DNA from: DATENM01 sp045807765
GTDB lineage: Bacteria > Acidobacteriota > Blastocatellia > UBA7656
Length of the DNA stretch: 18,669 bases
NCBI GenBank assembly: GCA_045807765.1
Contig: JBJMGU010000205.1
Location: forward strand, 1-18,669
Reading direction: 5' to 3'
The notes under the pieces were generated by a model that was not told the origin of the DNA, made no database searches, and worked only from the letters and a program-made list of their open reading frames with translations. Both the position numbers and the translations under genes were made by a program. Below are positions 8,592-17,500 of the stretch, piece after piece; within the stretch, counting starts at the first letter, position 1, and the number at the start of each line of letters is the position of its first letter.

Positions 8592-8833
8592 AGGCAACCT
8601 GTATGCCAGCAGCCAGGCGCAAAATGCCGAGGAATCGAGGATTTTCACGCCGACTCTGCAATGAATCGAGACGCTTTTGCCGAAGCCTGCGACTGATTTG
8701 TATACGATTGACTGAGGGTTCGATGTGGGCCAAGGATATTGCAAAAAGATGATAAGCTAATGAACTGGCATCTCGTTTGATCGCCTATTCGTCAAACTAG
8801 AGATCGAGTGACGCTTAAAGCAAGGGAAGATCA

Positions 8834-9211
8834 ATGATGAACTCTACAAAGCGTGTCCTGTTGGTTGACGATTTCGATGACAGCCGCTTCTCTCTGTCCA
8901 AGCTGTTAGAAATCGAAGGCTATGAAGTCATCGAAGCCACCGATGGCGCGCAGGCCATCGAGCGGGCGCTTGCCGACAAGCCTGACTTAATCCTGATGGA
9001 TTTATCGTTGCCGGTCATAGACGGCTTGAGCGCGACCCGGCAGATTCGCCAAAGCAATGCCATGAAGCGCGTGCCGATAATCGCGTTGACGGCCCACGAC
9101 CTGGTAGACATTCAAACGCAGGCCGAAGACGCCGGCTGCACAGACTACGCGCCGAAGCCCGTAGACTTCACGATGCTGATCGATATGATGGCAAAGTACC
9201 TGACCAACTGA
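8834..9211 (+). CDS. single-domain (CheY-like) response regulator
   Basis: 125 residues, a receiver domain only. Acidic pair D12/D13, phospho-acceptor Asp56 in LILMDLSLP, switch Thr86 in IIALTAHD and Lys108 in APKPV are all present, so it should accept a phosphoryl group. There is no output domain; such proteins act through protein contacts or as phosphate relays. AGGGA lies 6 nt before the ATG at 8834, with a second ATG directly after it. It is divergent from the H-box/NtrC operon, which makes a phosphorelay among the three possible but unproven. The next gene is convergent. Confidence 0.93.
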   Translation: MMNSTKRVLLVDDFDDSRFSLSKLLEIEGYEVIEATDGAQAIERALADKPDLILMDLSLPVIDGLSATRQIRQSNAMKRVPIIALTAHDLVDIQTQAEDAGCTDYAPKPVDFTMLIDMMAKYLTN

Positions 9212-9212
9212 G

Positions 9213-9238
9213 TCGCTTTCTTCCCCCCGCCCAAGCGA
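9213..9238. terminator. weak hairpin between convergent genes
   Basis: TCGCTT (9213-9218) can pair with AAGCGA (9233-9238) around a 14-nt C-rich loop, two bases after the response regulator stop. No T tract follows on either strand, so termination by this stem is uncertain. Confidence 0.25.
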
Positions 9239-9275
9239 GCCTCTGCGGTAGTTCCTCGAAATCATTCAGAATCGC

Positions 9276-10484
9276 TCACGCCAGCAGTTTTTCGGCTGCC
9301 AGTTGAATCGCGGCTTCGAGCTTTGCCGCGTTCGGCCCGCCGCCTTGCGCAAGCTCTGGCCTGCCGCCGCCGCGTCCGCCCAACAACTGACAGGCTTCCG
9401 CGAGTAACTGGCCCATGTTTTGATCGAGCGAAGCCGAGCGCGCGAAGACCAGTCGTGCGGCGCCTGCCTCTCGGGTTCCCAATAGCGCCACCGCCGGCTC
9501 GCTCTGGGTGATCTTTGATGCCAGCAGCCGCACTTCTTCGAGGTCACGACCATCAAAGGCGACGCGCACCAGTTTGAAATTCCCCACCAATGTTGCCGCT
9601 GCCAGCATCTCTGTGGCTTCGACGCCGGCGGTGATTTCGAGCAAATCACGTAGACGCTTCTTGAGCGAACGGGTTTCTTGCAAGGCGCGCGACACCAATT
9701 CCGGCGTCGTGTCGCGCTCGGCGCTGAACAACTGAGCGACTGCAAGCGCCGTCTTGCTGACTGCGCGGTACTCGTCGAGCGCCCGATGGCCGCAGATAAA
9801 TTCTACCCGCGTCATCTTCTTGGCGCGCTCGTAGCCTTTAATGGCGATCAGGCCGATCTGGCCAGTGCGTTTGGCATGCGTGCCGCCGCAGGGCGACCAG
9901 TCGAAGTCTATAATCTCGATGACGCGAATTGTCCCTTCGACAGCTGCCTCTTTGCGCAGCGGCAGCTGTCGAGCCTCTGCTTCGCTCACTAGATGAACGC
10001 GCATCGCGCGGTCTTCAAAGATGACGGCATTGGCAATCTCTTCAGCCGCGCGCATATGATCGTCGGTCGGTGATGCCAGCTCGATGTCAATCGTTGAAGC
10101 GCGCCCGCCAAGATGAAACGAGCGAGTCTCCGCGCCGCACGCCTGCACAAACGCTTGCGAGAGGATGTGCTGGCCGCTGTGTTGTTGCAGGTGGTCGAGC
10201 CGCCGCGCGCGATCTATGCGACCTTGCACCGTTTGACCGGGAACCATGATCCCTTGCGGCTCAACCAGGTGATGAATCATGCCGGCGTCGTCTTCAAACA
10301 CATCGAGAACATGAGCTTCATCAAGCCGCCCCGTATCGTTCGGCTGGCCGCCGCCGGTCGGATAAAAGGCCGTGCGATCCAGGATCACGTGATCGGCTTG
10401 CTCTGCCGCTTGCACGGCAATGACGGTGGCCGGGAATTCGAGCAGATCGGAATCGGTGAAATAGAGTTTTTCCGTGGGTTGCAT
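9276..10484 (-). CDS. alaX: stand-alone alanyl-tRNA editing protein (AlaX, long form with DHHA1)
   Basis: 402 residues. It resembles the back half of alanyl-tRNA synthetase without the aminoacylation domain. An N-terminal barrel region (RTAFYPTGGGQPNDTG, ~37-52) leads into the editing domain with all four zinc ligands: His102 and His106 in HSGQH, and Cys199 and His203 in CGGTH. A coiled linker (~245-285) and a DHHA1 domain with the Gly-rich loop at ~369-383 complete it. AlaX proteins hydrolyse Ser- or Gly-mischarged tRNA-Ala in trans. GAGG lies 5 nt before the ATG. The gene starts 7 nt after the methyltransferase stop, so the two are probably co-transcribed with the serine acetyltransferase gene. 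Confidence 0.93.
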   Translation of the reverse strand: MQPTEKLYFTDSDLLEFPATVIAVQAAEQADHVILDRTAFYPTGGGQPNDTGRLDEAHVLDVFEDDAGMIHHLVEPQGIMVPGQTVQGRIDRARRLDHLQQHSGQHILSQAFVQACGAETRSFHLGGRASTIDIELASPTDDHMRAAEEIANAVIFEDRAMRVHLVSEAEARQLPLRKEAAVEGTIRVIEIIDFDWSPCGGTHAKRTGQIGLIAIKGYERAKKMTRVEFICGHRALDEYRAVSKTALAVAQLFSAERDTTPELVSRALQETRSLKKRLRDLLEITAGVEATEMLAAATLVGNFKLVRVAFDGRDLEEVRLLASKITQSEPAVALLGTREAGAARLVFARSASLDQNMGQLLAEACQLLGGRGGGRPELAQGGGPNAAKLEAAIQLAAEKLLA

Positions 10485-10491
10485 CGTTGCC

Positions 10492-12447
10492 TCAACTGAT
10501 CCGGTAAGCCGGCGGGTTATCTTCTTTTATGATGACGGCGCCGGTAGGCGTTTCAATGCTGACGCTGCTGCCTTCAATTCCTTCATCGATCTTCGACGGC
10601 AGCGCCGCGAACATCTCCAACTGATTGGCCTCGGGCAAACCTTGCACTAGCTCAGGCGACAATGCAACGACGTTGCGCGCCGCCTTGAGCGCCTCGCTCC
10701 AGGTATCGAACCCCTGTTCAAACATTTCCGGCGTAAATCGTGACAGCCGCGCCACGTCGGCCAGCGTTGGCAATCGTCCGAGCATCAGTGTCAGGCGTTT
10801 AAGCTCAAGTTGCAGGGCGCGCTTTGATACGCTGCCGCGCTCGACTGCTCGGGTCGTACGCTGCCACGATGAGCGCTTCTCGCTTAACCGCCGGTCGGCG
10901 ACGTGCAGGTATTCGTCGGCCTGCTCGATGCCAATGTAGCGACGATTCAAGCGCTCGGCGACCAGCGCCGATGTGCCTGTGCCGGCGAAGGCGTCCAGCA
11001 CAATATCCCCCGGATTGGTCGCCAGTCGGATGATGCGGTCGAGCAAGCGCTCGGGCGTGGCGCAGGGATGGGCTTTTTCGCCGGCGGCCTTCTTGATCGG
11101 GCGGCGCTCGCGGTGAATGTCGTGCCAGATGTCAGTCAGCTCGCCGCGCCAGAGTTGCGCCGAGGCGCGCCGCTGGCGCTGGCAGAAGCGGCGCGCGCAA
11201 ACGTCGGCACGGTCAGGCGGGAAGACCGCTTCAGCAAACGGCTGCCAGCCCTGTTCCATTGAGCAGTAATTGAAGCGCGACGGGCGCTCGCCTTTGGTGA
11301 AATAAAGCAGCGCATAATGCGCCGGCATCAACACGCCTTTCGGCTCTGGCAGGGCATTCCAGACAATCCAGTTTTGCAGATAGAGGCTGGCGCTGCGCGA
11401 CAGGAAGTCCGCAAGCCCGACCGCCCACTTCGGCAGGTTCAGAACAAAGAGCGCGCCGCCTGGCTTCAACAGCCGCTCGTATTCGACCAGCCAGCGCTTG
11501 CACCAGCCGAGATAGTCGCGCGCCGCCAGATCGTCAGTGTAGCCTTCATAACTTTTCGTCAAGTTGAAGGGAGGGTCGGCAAACGCCAGATCAACGGTTG
11601 CGGAAGGAATGCGGCGCAGCACATCGAGACACGGCGCTCGGTGCAAACGATTTAGCAAATCCTCCGGCACGGCGCGCGGCCTGCTGGCACGAGGGCGCGC
11701 TTGATGGGCCAGAGGGTCGAAGGTGCGAATCAGCGGCGACGAATCTCTAGCCGTTGTCGCAGCAGCCGGCAGTTCTTCGGGAAAGAGCAGAAGCAGCGAT
11801 TGGCGTTGCGGGCTTTGGGCGAGGTCGAGAATACGCTCGAAGACTTCCGCAGGCATCAGGTCGCTTGGATCAACGACCATGTCCATCCAGACATCCGACA
11901 GTCTGACGCCTTCGGGGTGCATCAGGTGAGACTTGCCGCCCCAGTCCTTGAGCGTCAGGTCGCAGTGGCGGCAACGCGGGTGAGGGATGCGCAAAGCGTT
12001 CAGGGCCGCTCCCGGCTTTGCCAAAACGAGCAACCCTGTATGCTCAGGCCGCAGGCCGTTGGCCTTTGTCGCCGTCATTGTCCGCACGGCGATCCAGTAA
12101 CGAAAGGTCAACGTCTCTGCGAGCGCCACTGCCGCCCGCGCCAGCTCGCGCGGCAGGCCATAGATGAACATCAGACCCGAGTCGTCAAGTCGGCAAGCGG
12201 CCTCTTTGAGCTGCATGGTCAGGCGCTCGTGGGCGTGACGGTCTGTCTGTTTTGCGTTGAACGGGTGAAAGCGTTCCTGCGCGCCGTCGGGAAGCGATGC
12301 CACGCAAACGGAATAGGTTTCTGGCAGCAGGCCCTCGAACGGCAGCGCCAGTTGCGCCGTGAATCTTACGTCTGGAAAAGTGTGGCAAACTTGCGCGCCA
12401 AGCCCGGCGCGCCCGGCCATTGCGATCAGCGATTCGAAGTAGGTCAT
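10492..12447 (-). CDS. two-part beta-class DNA methyltransferase (N6-adenine or N4-cytosine) with C-terminal DNA-binding repeat
   Basis: 651 residues. The C-terminal half is a normal enzyme with motifs in beta-class order: catalytic DPPF at 291-294, a target-recognition region, then CATPERLLDRII and the SAM-binding VLDAFAGTGTSA (~483-494). The N-terminal half (1-~245) repeats the same plan in decayed form: SLPDG where DPPY is expected (51-55), a recognition segment with CRHC (159-162) and KDWGGK (167-172), then LMPAEVFERILDLAQ without the FxGxG loop that should follow. Residues ~549-591 (LGRLPTLADVARLSRF... WSEALKAAR) match the short repeat found with homing endonucleases. No restriction enzyme is adjacent, so it looks like an orphan methylase; base and target site cannot be told. 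It starts 20 nt after cysE; no clear ribosome binding site. Confidence 0.85.
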   Translation of the reverse strand: MTYFESLIAMAGRAGLGAQVCHTFPDVRFTAQLALPFEGLLPETYSVCVASLPDGAQERFHPFNAKQTDRHAHERLTMQLKEAACRLDDSGLMFIYGLPRELARAAVALAETLTFRYWIAVRTMTATKANGLRPEHTGLLVLAKPGAALNALRIPHPRCRHCDLTLKDWGGKSHLMHPEGVRLSDVWMDMVVDPSDLMPAEVFERILDLAQSPQRQSLLLLFPEELPAAATTARDSSPLIRTFDPLAHQARPRASRPRAVPEDLLNRLHRAPCLDVLRRIPSATVDLAFADPPFNLTKSYEGYTDDLAARDYLGWCKRWLVEYERLLKPGGALFVLNLPKWAVGLADFLSRSASLYLQNWIVWNALPEPKGVLMPAHYALLYFTKGERPSRFNYCSMEQGWQPFAEAVFPPDRADVCARRFCQRQRRASAQLWRGELTDIWHDIHRERRPIKKAAGEKAHPCATPERLLDRIIRLATNPGDIVLDAFAGTGTSALVAERLNRRYIGIEQADEYLHVADRRLSEKRSSWQRTTRAVERGSVSKRALQLELKRLTLMLGRLPTLADVARLSRFTPEMFEQGFDTWSEALKAARNVVALSPELVQGLPEANQLEMFAALPSKIDEGIEGSSVSIETPTGAVIIKEDNPPAYRIS

Positions 12448-12467
12448 CGGTCGTCGGTCAGTTGAAG

Positions 12468-13415
12468 TTAGATTTCTTGAAACTGTTCGTGGGGCGCGAG
12501 CAGGCGCGGCTTCGGCTCCATCTGCACGACGCGCGAGCCGGGCGGCACCGATTCGGTCAGCCAGACATTGCCGCCGATGATGCTTGCTTCGCCGATCACC
12601 GTGTCGCCGCCGAGGATGGTGGCGCCGGCGTAAATCACCACATGGTCTTCAATCGTCGGGTGGCGTTTTTGGCCGCGAATCAAGCGACCGGTTTCATCTT
12701 TCGGAAATGACAGCGCGCCGAGCGTCACGCCTTGATAGAGCTTGACGTGGTTGCCGATCTCGGTCGTTTCACCTATCACCACGCCGGTGCCGTGATCAAT
12801 GAAGAAGCTGTCGCCGATACGAGCGCCCGGATGAATGTCTATGCCGGTGCGCGAGTGCGCCATCTCGGTCAGCATACGTGGCAAGATCGGCACCTCCATC
12901 TGGTGCAGCTCGTGAGCCGCGCGGTAAGCCATGATGGCGTAAGCCGCCGGGTAGCTCAGAATGATCTCATCGATGCAATGCGCCGCCGGGTCGCCGTCAT
13001 AAGCCGCCTGAATGTCGCGCGCCAGCCGTTGTCGCAGGCGCGGCAGCGATTCGAGGAATTGATAGGCGCATTCCTCGGCCCTGGCGTCGGTCGCAAACGG
13101 CAGCTCGCCATCAAGATGTTTCATGTGATGGAAGCTGCGCGAAATCTGCTCGCGCAGGTGCTCAAAGAGCCAGCCCGTGCGCTCCTGCACGCGATAGATG
13201 ATGCCGTGATGTGTGACCCCACCGGGGCTGTAATAACCCGGAAAAATGATCTCTTCGAGCGCCTCCATGATGGCGGCGGCGTCGCCGCGTGACGGTAGCG
13301 GCATGCGGTCGAGGTGATGAATCCGCGGCATCACCTCGTCATAAGAAGCGGCGATGCGCTCCATGATCGATGCCAGCCGGTTCTGCTGCGTTGCGATGGT
13401 GTGCTTGTCGGTCAT
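12468..13415 (-). CDS. cysE: serine O-acetyltransferase
   Basis: 315 residues from the ATG at 13415. Serine acetyltransferase (EC 2.3.1.30) makes O-acetylserine from serine and acetyl-CoA, the first step of cysteine synthesis. The N-terminal helical domain (~1-185) precedes a left-handed beta-helix built from hexapeptide repeats: GIDIHPGARIGDSFFIDHGTG, GVVIGETTEIG, HPTIEDHVVIYAGATILGG, then the C-terminal tail. The HPGA, DHGTG and GVVIGET segments are the family's active-site signature. A longer reading to 13481 exists but would contain the likely promoter; AGAGGG 9 nt before 13415 supports the shorter start. cysK is not nearby. It heads a three-gene operon with the methyltransferase and alaX. 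Confidence 0.92.
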   Translation of the reverse strand: MTDKHTIATQQNRLASIMERIAASYDEVMPRIHHLDRMPLPSRGDAAAIMEALEEIIFPGYYSPGGVTHHGIIYRVQERTGWLFEHLREQISRSFHHMKHLDGELPFATDARAEECAYQFLESLPRLRQRLARDIQAAYDGDPAAHCIDEIILSYPAAYAIMAYRAAHELHQMEVPILPRMLTEMAHSRTGIDIHPGARIGDSFFIDHGTGVVIGETTEIGNHVKLYQGVTLGALSFPKDETGRLIRGQKRHPTIEDHVVIYAGATILGGDTVIGEASIIGGNVWLTESVPPGSRVVQMEPKPRLLAPHEQFQEI

Positions 13416-13449
13416 CGCGTGTTGCCCTCTCATCTCACTTGAGGCAAGC

Positions 13450-13481
13450 GTTATGTTGCGCTGAAGCCTGCGCCTTGTCAA
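13450..13481 (-). promoter_or_regulatory. possible promoter of the cysE-methylase-alaX operon
   Basis: On the minus strand a perfect TTGACA (13476-13481) is followed, after 20 nt, by CATAAC (13450-13455). The spacer is longer than the usual 16-18 nt, so the match is weak, but the location directly upstream of the chosen cysE start fits. Confidence 0.3.
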
Positions 13482-13544
13482 CCACCGTCGCCGTGTGCGC
13501 CGCGCCTTGCGCGGGAGCTTGCCGAGCCGTTAGCCTTCTGCCCG

Positions 13545-14393
13545 ATGAGAAAGTCATTTCAGATCGCGCTGCCCGACGGTAAGGGGTTAGAAGTGGGCCT
13601 GCGAACGCTGGTCGTCGGTGTCTTGAACGTCACGCCCGATTCGTTCTCGGATGGCGGCCTGTATGACCAGCCGGGGCGCGCCATCGAGCATGGCTTGCAG
13701 ATGCAAGCGGACGGCGCCGACATCATCGAGGTGGGCGGCGAAAGCACAAGACCCGGCTCGGTGCGCGTGTCAGCCGCTGATGAGCTGGCGCGCATCAAGC
13801 CCATTATGAGCGCGCTCGGCAAACGTCTGCACATCCCCATTGTCGTTGATACTTACAAGAGCGAAGTCGCGCGCGCCGCCATCGATCTCGGCGCTAGTCT
13901 GATTAACGACATCAGCGCCTTGCGCTTTGATCCACGGATCGCTGAAGTCGCCGCAGCGTCACGGGCGGCGCTCATCCTCATGCACATGCGCGGCGAGCCG
14001 GCGACCATGCAGCAGATGTCGCCAAGTCCGGACATCTTTGCCGAGATAGACCGCGACATGAATCTCGCCGTCCGCGAAGCCGAAGCGCGCGGTGTCAGCC
14101 GCGCGCAGCTCATCATCGACCCGGGCATCGGCTTCGGCAAAACCGTCGAGCAGAACCTCGCCATCCTAAATCACCTCGACCGTTTGGCGTCGTTCGACCT
14201 GCCGTTGATGATCGGCACCTCGCGCAAGCGCGTCATCGGCGCGCTGACGGGCCGCGATGAAATGGAGCGCGTCTTTGGCACCGCCGCCTCAGTTGCCGCC
14301 GCAATCCTGCGCGGCGCCCACTTGATTCGCGTTCACGACGTCCGCGAGATCGTGGACGCCGTTCGCGTCGCCGATGCAATCGTCGCTGCCTGA
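13545..14393 (+). CDS. folP: dihydropteroate synthase
   Basis: 282 residues, the usual length. Dihydropteroate synthase (EC 2.5.1.15) joins p-aminobenzoate to hydroxymethyldihydropterin pyrophosphate in folate synthesis and is the sulfonamide target. Signatures in order: GVLNVTPDSFSDGG (~25-38), DIIEVGGESTRPG (~59-71, with Glu where many members have Asp), VVDTYK (~100-105), NDISAL, IIDPGIGFGKT and IGTSRKR near the C-terminal phosphate site. The TIM-barrel appears complete. It is divergent from cysE across a 129-nt spacer and no other folate gene is near. The ribosome binding site is weak. The nearby terminator points toward the converging peptidase gene, not folP. Confidence 0.95.
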   Translation: MRKSFQIALPDGKGLEVGLRTLVVGVLNVTPDSFSDGGLYDQPGRAIEHGLQMQADGADIIEVGGESTRPGSVRVSAADELARIKPIMSALGKRLHIPIVVDTYKSEVARAAIDLGASLINDISALRFDPRIAEVAAASRAALILMHMRGEPATMQQMSPSPDIFAEIDRDMNLAVREAEARGVSRAQLIIDPGIGFGKTVEQNLAILNHLDRLASFDLPLMIGTSRKRVIGALTGRDEMERVFGTAASVAAAILRGAHLIRVHDVREIVDAVRVADAIVAA

Positions 14394-14422
14394 ACTCTTT
14401 CGCCCTTCCTATCACAGTCAAT

Positions 14423-14459
14423 AAAAAGAACGGGCCGACTGCTTCGCGCAATCGGCCCG
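14423..14459 (-). terminator. intrinsic terminator of the S8 peptidase gene
   Basis: CGGGCCGA (14431-14438) pairs perfectly with TCGGCCCG (14452-14459), and TGC/GCA extends the stem after one mismatch around a TTCGC loop. On the minus strand the stem is followed by TTCTTTTTAT (14430-14421), a good T tract. It is about 47 nt after the peptidase stop. On the plus strand no T tract follows, so it probably does not serve folP well. Confidence 0.75.
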
Positions 14460-14465
14460 GTTGCA

Positions 14466-14483
14466 GGGAAGTCGAAGCTTCCC
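14466..14483. other. second hairpin in the peptidase 3' region
   Basis: GGGAAG (14466-14471) and CTTCCC (14478-14483) form a 6-bp stem, extendable through CAG/CTG with a bulge. It sits between the peptidase stop and the terminator and has no T tract of its own. It may stabilise the 3' end of the message. Confidence 0.4.
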
Positions 14484-14505
14484 CTGTTCGTCGATTAATT
14501 ACGCC

Positions 14506-17500
14506 TTAGCGGAGGGTCGTCGTAGGCGGCGCGGCGACTCCGCAAACGCAGGTGTCATTGCGAATGTCACGATCAAAGATCGTGCAGGCGGTCTTGCCCG
14601 GCGGCACTTGCAGCGAGGCATTGCCGTTGGGCGTTGACGCACCCGCGTTGAGCGTGATCTGCACGCGCGCACTGACCGCGTCCAGAACCAGCGAGTAGGT
14701 GCTGCCGGCGCGCGTCACCTTGGCCCGACCCGTGAAGATCGTGCCATGGCAGCACCAGCGGAAGTCACCGGTCACGGTGTTGAAGAGCACCGTGTCGTTG
14801 CAGGCTTCGAAGTCATCCTGCAGCCTGCCGTCAAAGACCGTGACGGTGAAACTACACGTCGCGGTGTTGCCCGAAGTGTCAGTCGCCGTGCAGGTGACTG
14901 AGGTCGTCCCCAGAGGGAAGGTCGAGCCGGAAGGCGGGGTGCAACTGGTGGTGACGCCGGGGCAGTTGTCGGAAGCCGTCGGCGGCGGATAGTTGACCGT
15001 GGCGGTCGGGGCTCCCGGCGTTGTCGTCACGGCTGTAACGTTAGCCGGGCAGGTGATCGAAGGCGGCTGCGTATCGTTGACCGTAACGGTGAACGAACAG
15101 CTTGGGCCAGCCGTCGTCGAGCAGGTGACGGTCGTCGTGCCTTTCGGGAAGAACGAACCCGAAGCCGGCGAGCAGGTCACCGTGCCGCACGTCCCCGTCG
15201 TCGTCGGCGCGGAGTAAGTGGTGACTGCGCCACACTGGTTCGGGTCGTTCGACTTGGTGATGTTGGCCGGGCAGGTGATCGTGCAGGCCGGCGCACCACA
15301 GGTCGTGGAGCAGACGAAGCCGTCGGTGATTGTGATGGTATCGACCCACTGGCCGGTGGCGCCCACCGATGAGTCGGAGGCCACGCGCCACCTGAGCTGG
15401 ATCGTCTTGCCGGCGAGGCTCGCCCCCATGTTCGCCATCGTGGTGATGTAGGTGGGCGTCGCCGTGGTGCCGCCGCTCAGCGCCGACCACGCCTGGCGTC
15501 CAGCGATGGGCGAGCTGAAGTTAACGCTGATCGTGCGGTTGTAGCCGCCTGACACGAAGCTGCCGCCGATGCCCGCGCTGGTGATGTCGGCCCAGGTCGC
15601 GCCGGCGTCGGTTGTGACTTCCAGCACAGAGCCGTCGAAGCCCGCCTCCAGGTTGAAGGCGTTGCGGAAAGTCAGCACCGCCGTCCCCGACGTGATGTTG
15701 ATTGCCGGCGACACGAGGTAGTTGTCCGTGATGCAGTTTACGTCGTTGTGGAAAGCGGCGTTGGGCGCGGTGTCCACGTTGGTCGCCGTGGTCGTCCAGT
15801 TGCTGCCGATAGAACAGGCGCTGCCGTTGACAAACGACGTCGTCCAGCCTGCGGGCAACGCCGGGGCGGTCACGCCGTCAAAGTTCTGCGCGAAGATGGT
15901 GTTGATCACGCCCAGCGTGAACGTGTAAGTGACGTTACCGAGATCGGTCGCGCCGTCCTGGAAGTGAATCGTCGCCGTAAGCGTGCCGCCGCAGGTGCCG
16001 GTGGCGGTGAAGGTGAAGTTGCGGCAGACCGGCGGGCCGCCTTGCGTCACGACGCCGTAGGTCTGCGGGCCGCTCGGGCTGGTGACGCCGCCAGTCGCCT
16101 GCAACGTCCCGGCCAGGGCCGCCGTCGTGTCGGCGTTGCCGACGTTCTGCACGCAGAAGCTGACGGTGACTGTCTCGTTCGGATCAATCGCGCCGTTGGC
16201 CGGTGTGCAGCTTTCGCTCACCAGGGTCGCGCCCGCCGAAGAGAGGCTCGGCGCCGCGCCCGCCGCGGTCACGTTGGTGATGACCAGGGCGTAGTCCTGA
16301 TCGAGCACGCTGACATTGCCGGGCACGCCATCGCCGGCGATGTTGGCTGCCTTGACGCGCACCAGCACCGGGCCGGTGACGCCCGCCGGAATGAAGACGC
16401 TCTCGACGTTGTTGGCTGTGTCGGCGCTGCCGCCGGTCGCCGAGTTGGCGCCGCTGAAGACATTGCCTTTGTAAGTATTGCCACCGGCTGTGACTTCGAG
16501 GTCGAGGTTATTGACGAAGGCATTGCCGCTGGTCGGGCCGGGGACGTCAGTCCACACCAGAGTGACGCGCAACGGCTTGGTGTTGTCGGCCACCGTGGCG
16601 TTGATGACGCGCTGCTGGCCGGTCGCCGTGAACAGGTCGGCGGCCTGCTGGTCGCGCAGGATGCTATTAGTCGCGATGGTCGTGAACAGCCGGTCGACGT
16701 TCATCAGGCCCATGCCCTGGTTGTTCGACCAGAGATTGTCATTGGCGCCGACGCCGTTCATGTAGCTGGCCGAGTTCATCAGCGCGGCCTTGGTCATGGC
16801 CGGGCTGGGCGCGGCGAGCGCTTGATTGATGAAGAACTGGCGCACCAGGGAGGCGGCGCCGGCAATCGCCGGCGTCGAGTGGCTGGTGCCGTCCGATGCC
16901 GTGTAGAACTGCTGGCCGGCTGGGAAGAAGTTGTTGGCCCCGACCCCGGCGCAGACGCCGCTGGCGTCGAAGCAGGCATTCTGCGCGCCGGTGCCGGTGG
17001 CCAGGCCCGACGCTTGCCCGACGACGCCAGAGATGTGGGTGCCCGGTGCGACGATGTCCGGCTTCTTGCGGCCATCGCTCGTCGGACCGCGGCTTGAGAA
17101 GCTGATGATGTCGTTGGCCTGGTCAGCGCCGGTGTCGCCGATGCCACACTGGTCGGCGCCGCCGAACGCCTGCACGCCTTCAGAGGCGCCGGCGGTGATG
17201 ACGTTCTTGGCGGTGCCGGGCTGGCCGACGGTGTTGGCGCCCGATCCACCGTTGCCGGCGGCGAAGATAATCACGTACTCCTGATTGCCGGCGGCGGGGA
17301 ACGATGAGCTGGCAGACTGGGCGTCGCGCACGATGGCGTCATAGGACTGGCCGAACGTGCCATAGGTGTTCGAGCTGTTGCCCCAGCTATTGCTGCTGAT
17401 GCGCGAGCCGTCGTTATAGGCTTGCGCTTCGAGGTTGGTGACGTTCGGGTTGGTGAAGTTGTCGGGGTCGAAGATCACCGACGAGCCGATTTTGATGAAT

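Larger units (their letters stand above)
8325..8833. other. 509-nt divergent intergenic region
   Basis: This is the longest gene-free stretch. On the H-box operon side it holds a dyad (8451-8471) and a possible weak minus-strand -10 (8484-8489). On the regulator side it holds a strong plus-strand promoter (8564-8591). The rest (8592-8833) would be a leader of about 235 nt, containing a doubtful 49-codon Arg-rich frame at 8603-8752 without a good ribosome binding site. No heptamer arrays, tRNA or sigma-54 -24/-12 element was found. Confidence 0.6.

Noticed and set aside
8529..8744. 71-codon minus-strand frame in the 509-nt spacer
   Set aside because: No ribosome binding site, no recognisable motif, and it runs antisense through a strong plus-strand promoter.
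8603..8752. 49-codon Arg-rich plus-strand frame after the promoter
   Set aside because: Poor ribosome binding site and composition compatible with chance; kept only as an option in the leader finding.
10492..12447. Restriction-modification system
   Set aside because: No nuclease-like gene is adjacent; neighbours are serine acetyltransferase and a tRNA editing protein.
13416..13481. N-terminal extension of the serine acetyltransferase (start at 13481)
   Set aside because: It would overlap the likely -35 box, is Arg-rich and unlike the family; AGAGGG before 13415 supports the shorter form.
14423..14459. Hairpin as the folP terminator
   Set aside because: The T tract is on the minus-strand side only, so it fits the peptidase gene.
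15748..17097. 449-codon open frame on the plus strand, opposite the S8 peptidase
   Set aside because: It lies fully antisense to a gene with intact catalytic motifs and has an Arg/Ala/Gly-rich composition typical of a GC-rich shadow frame.
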